32,589 bases of DNA. Source: Anaerolineales bacterium. Its GTDB lineage: Bacteria; Chloroflexota; Anaerolineae; E26-bin7. The position numbers were made by a program, and so were the translations under genes. Below are positions 31,176 through 32,589 of the stretch, piece after piece (position 1 is the stretch's first letter; every line of letters starts with the position of its first letter). The notes under the pieces are model-generated. The model was given only the letters and a program-made list of their open reading frames with translations, ran no database searches and was not told the DNA's origin. The stretch is from the NCBI GenBank assembly GCA_004377365.1, contig SOHZ01000056.1:1-32589 (forward strand), in the 5' to 3' direction.

Positions 31176-32513
31176 GTGAAGAAGATGAAAAGGATTAGAA
31201 TGGTCTGTATCCTGTTTGGCTCGGTCCTGGCTGCCTTCCTGGTTCCCCTGGCCGCCAGGGCCTGGTTGGCCTCCCCCAGGCTGGTGGAGGCCCCGCTGAA
31301 GGCCAGCGTCACCTGGGATGCTAAGTGGCAAGTGATCTCACAGAATGGGTACACCGACGGTATGCATCCCTATCCAGCCGTGGCTGTGGTGAGCCCCACC
31401 GTCTGCATCGCCTGGAGCCGGCAGGTGGGCGACAATGTTGAGTATTATGACCCCTATTACAGGAGTTCGCCCCAGAACGGAGACCCAGGGCAGTGGGGAG
31501 ACCAAGTTGACATCCAACCCGCCTTATCTATCACGGAGACAACTCGCGTGGACGTAGCCGTTGACGATAACTACAAGCCCCATTTCGTCTGGAGCGAATA
31601 TACGAGGACTCCTAGCTATACCCTTTACTATTCCTACACCAATGCAACTAGTGTAGAAAAGATCACCGAGACGAATGACAAACTGCTGTCGCCAGCTATC
31701 GCAGTGAGCGATGATGACAAAGTCCACGTAGTATGGTCGCAAGAGAGCAGCATCCAGTATAACAGCAAGGACATCGGCCCCAGTACATCATGGGGATCTA
31801 GCACCGACATCACCTCGTCTGCCGTGATGGCAATACACTCCGACATAGCTGTAGACAGCGCTGGCACAGCGCACGTGGTGTGGAGTGAGGGAGATATCGG
31901 CAGCGCGGACATATTCTACGCGAACAGCAGCGACGGTAGTGTCTGGTCCACCCCCTTTGAAGTGTCCGATGATGTCAGCAATGACGGACGCAAGCCAGCT
32001 ATCGCCGTCAGCGGCAACAACGTCTACGTTGCCTGGTGTGAATTTGAGAGCCTCTCGAAGCAATGGGTGCGTTTTCGGCAGTCAAACAACAAGGGAGCAT
32101 CTGGCAGTTGGTCTCCGTATTCTGAGAATATTTCGGGAGGTCCATTAGGCGCGCACGCAGACGTTAGCACCTACCTGTGTCCTGCTATCGCGGTTGATAG
32201 CAACGAAAAGATCCACGTGGCTTTCAATGGCTTGGTGAGTGGTGGAACTTACGAAGATATCTACTACGCCTCCAAAACACAAATAGGAAGCTGGCTATGC
32301 TGCCGCAATCTTACGTCGAACGTTATCGGACTTCACCGAAATAACACGACCCCTGACATCGCCGCCGGCGGTGAGGACGTCCACCTGGTCTGGGCAGGAC
32401 CGCCGCCGCCGCCTCCTTTTGATCCGGAGGGAAATGACTATGAGGTGTTATACAAGCGTACGGTCACGCTGGGAGAAGGCGTATACCTGCCCATCATCAT
32501 GAAGTCCTATTAG
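31176..32513 (+). CDS. Secreted seven-repeat beta-propeller (BNR/sialidase-like) protein with YLPIIMK tail
   Basis: A 445-residue exported protein. The GTG start is favoured by GAGGAG at 31159-31164; the next ATG (31185) has no such spacing. A signal peptide spans about residues 1-29 (basic MKKMKRIR, a hydrophobic core, and a site after AARA). The mature part contains seven evenly spaced copies of the pattern PxIAVxxxxxxHVVWS, near residues 66, 125, 172, 223, 274, 335 and 392. Examples are PAIAVSDDDKVHVVWSQ and SDIAVDSAGTAHVVWSEG. This predicts a seven-bladed propeller, but the Asp-box and catalytic residues of true sialidases were not recognised. A Pro-run (PPPPPPFDPEG) leads to the end VYLPIIMKSY, which resembles tails I associate with Chloroflexota secreted proteins. 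It follows the TadE-adhesin by 124 bases and may be a surface-binding partner. Ligand unknown. Confidence 0.85.
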   Translation: MKKMKRIRMVCILFGSVLAAFLVPLAARAWLASPRLVEAPLKASVTWDAKWQVISQNGYTDGMHPYPAVAVVSPTVCIAWSRQVGDNVEYYDPYYRSSPQNGDPGQWGDQVDIQPALSITETTRVDVAVDDNYKPHFVWSEYTRTPSYTLYYSYTNATSVEKITETNDKLLSPAIAVSDDDKVHVVWSQESSIQYNSKDIGPSTSWGSSTDITSSAVMAIHSDIAVDSAGTAHVVWSEGDIGSADIFYANSSDGSVWSTPFEVSDDVSNDGRKPAIAVSGNNVYVAWCEFESLSKQWVRFRQSNNKGASGSWSPYSENISGGPLGAHADVSTYLCPAIAVDSNEKIHVAFNGLVSGGTYEDIYYASKTQIGSWLCCRNLTSNVIGLHRNNTTPDIAAGGEDVHLVWAGPPPPPPFDPEGNDYEVLYKRTVTLGEGVYLPIIMKSY

Positions 32514-32559
32514 CGATGGTCGCCGGGTAGAGGAGTGGCCGTCATCGAGGCCTGGAGTA

Positions 32560-32575
32560 GCACAACTTGTTGTGC
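32560..32575. repeat. Palindromic repeat at the right edge
   Basis: GCACAAC (32560-32566) and GTTGTGC (32569-32575) are perfect inverted repeats around TT, 47 bases after the propeller stop. There is no T-run. The remaining bases to the window edge show no gene. Confidence 0.45.
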
Positions 32576-32589
32576 GCTATGCTGTGATG

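Noticed and set aside
31176-32513. Active sialidase assignment for the propeller protein
   Set aside because: The repeat pattern fits a propeller, but the Arg triad, catalytic Tyr/Glu and clear SxDxGxTW boxes of sialidases are not visible.

Overview
The window reads as a chromosomal segment of a Chloroflexota-like bacterium (probably Anaerolineae or a neighbour). That assignment is an inference from gene content: a long run of GT-C-type membrane glycosyltransferases, HisKA_3 kinases with a NarL-type regulator, very short Flp pilins, PT-rich secreted linkers, a secreted protein ending in a YLPIIMK-like tail, and many short palindromic repeats. No rRNA, tRNA, CRISPR array, integrase or transposase gene was seen. 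All confidently called genes are on the + strand.

Region 1 (1-24579) holds fifteen consecutive multi-pass membrane proteins. Fourteen look like GT-C-fold, lipid-linked-sugar glycosyltransferases of several subfamilies: ArnT/PMT-like, DUF2079, GT87-like, PIG-V-like and unnamed types. One is an O-antigen ligase (Wzy_C) fused to TPR repeats. Many genes overlap by 4 bases or abut, so they are probably co-transcribed in two or three blocks broken at 6951-7386 and perhaps 10437-10537. No cytoplasmic GT2/GT4 enzyme, nucleotide-sugar gene or flippase lies in the window, so the set probably decorates or polymerises an extracytoplasmic glycan whose precursors are made elsewhere. The last two genes (21173-24579) carry four unrelated short repeat elements inside their coding sequence, all read through in frame.

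Region 2 (24580-27612) is a signalling cluster: a short HisKA_3 histidine kinase that has lost its phospho-acceptor His, a NarL/FixJ response regulator, and a second soluble kinase with an N-terminal coiled coil and an intact HDxxxQ motif. A structured repeat lies between the first kinase and the regulator.

Region 3 (27613-32589) is a surface-adhesion cluster: two near-identical 48-residue Flp pilins, each with its own promoter, leader hairpin and strong ribosome binding site, and separated by two copies of the structured repeat; a strong terminator; a 753-residue TadE pseudopilin fused to PT linkers, Ig-like modules and a CARDB domain (a likely pilus-tip adhesin); and a secreted seven-repeat beta-propeller protein. 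The Tad secretion machinery itself is not in the window. Regions 2 and 3 together may form a kinase/phosphatase-controlled pilus and adhesin module; this is a hypothesis from gene order.
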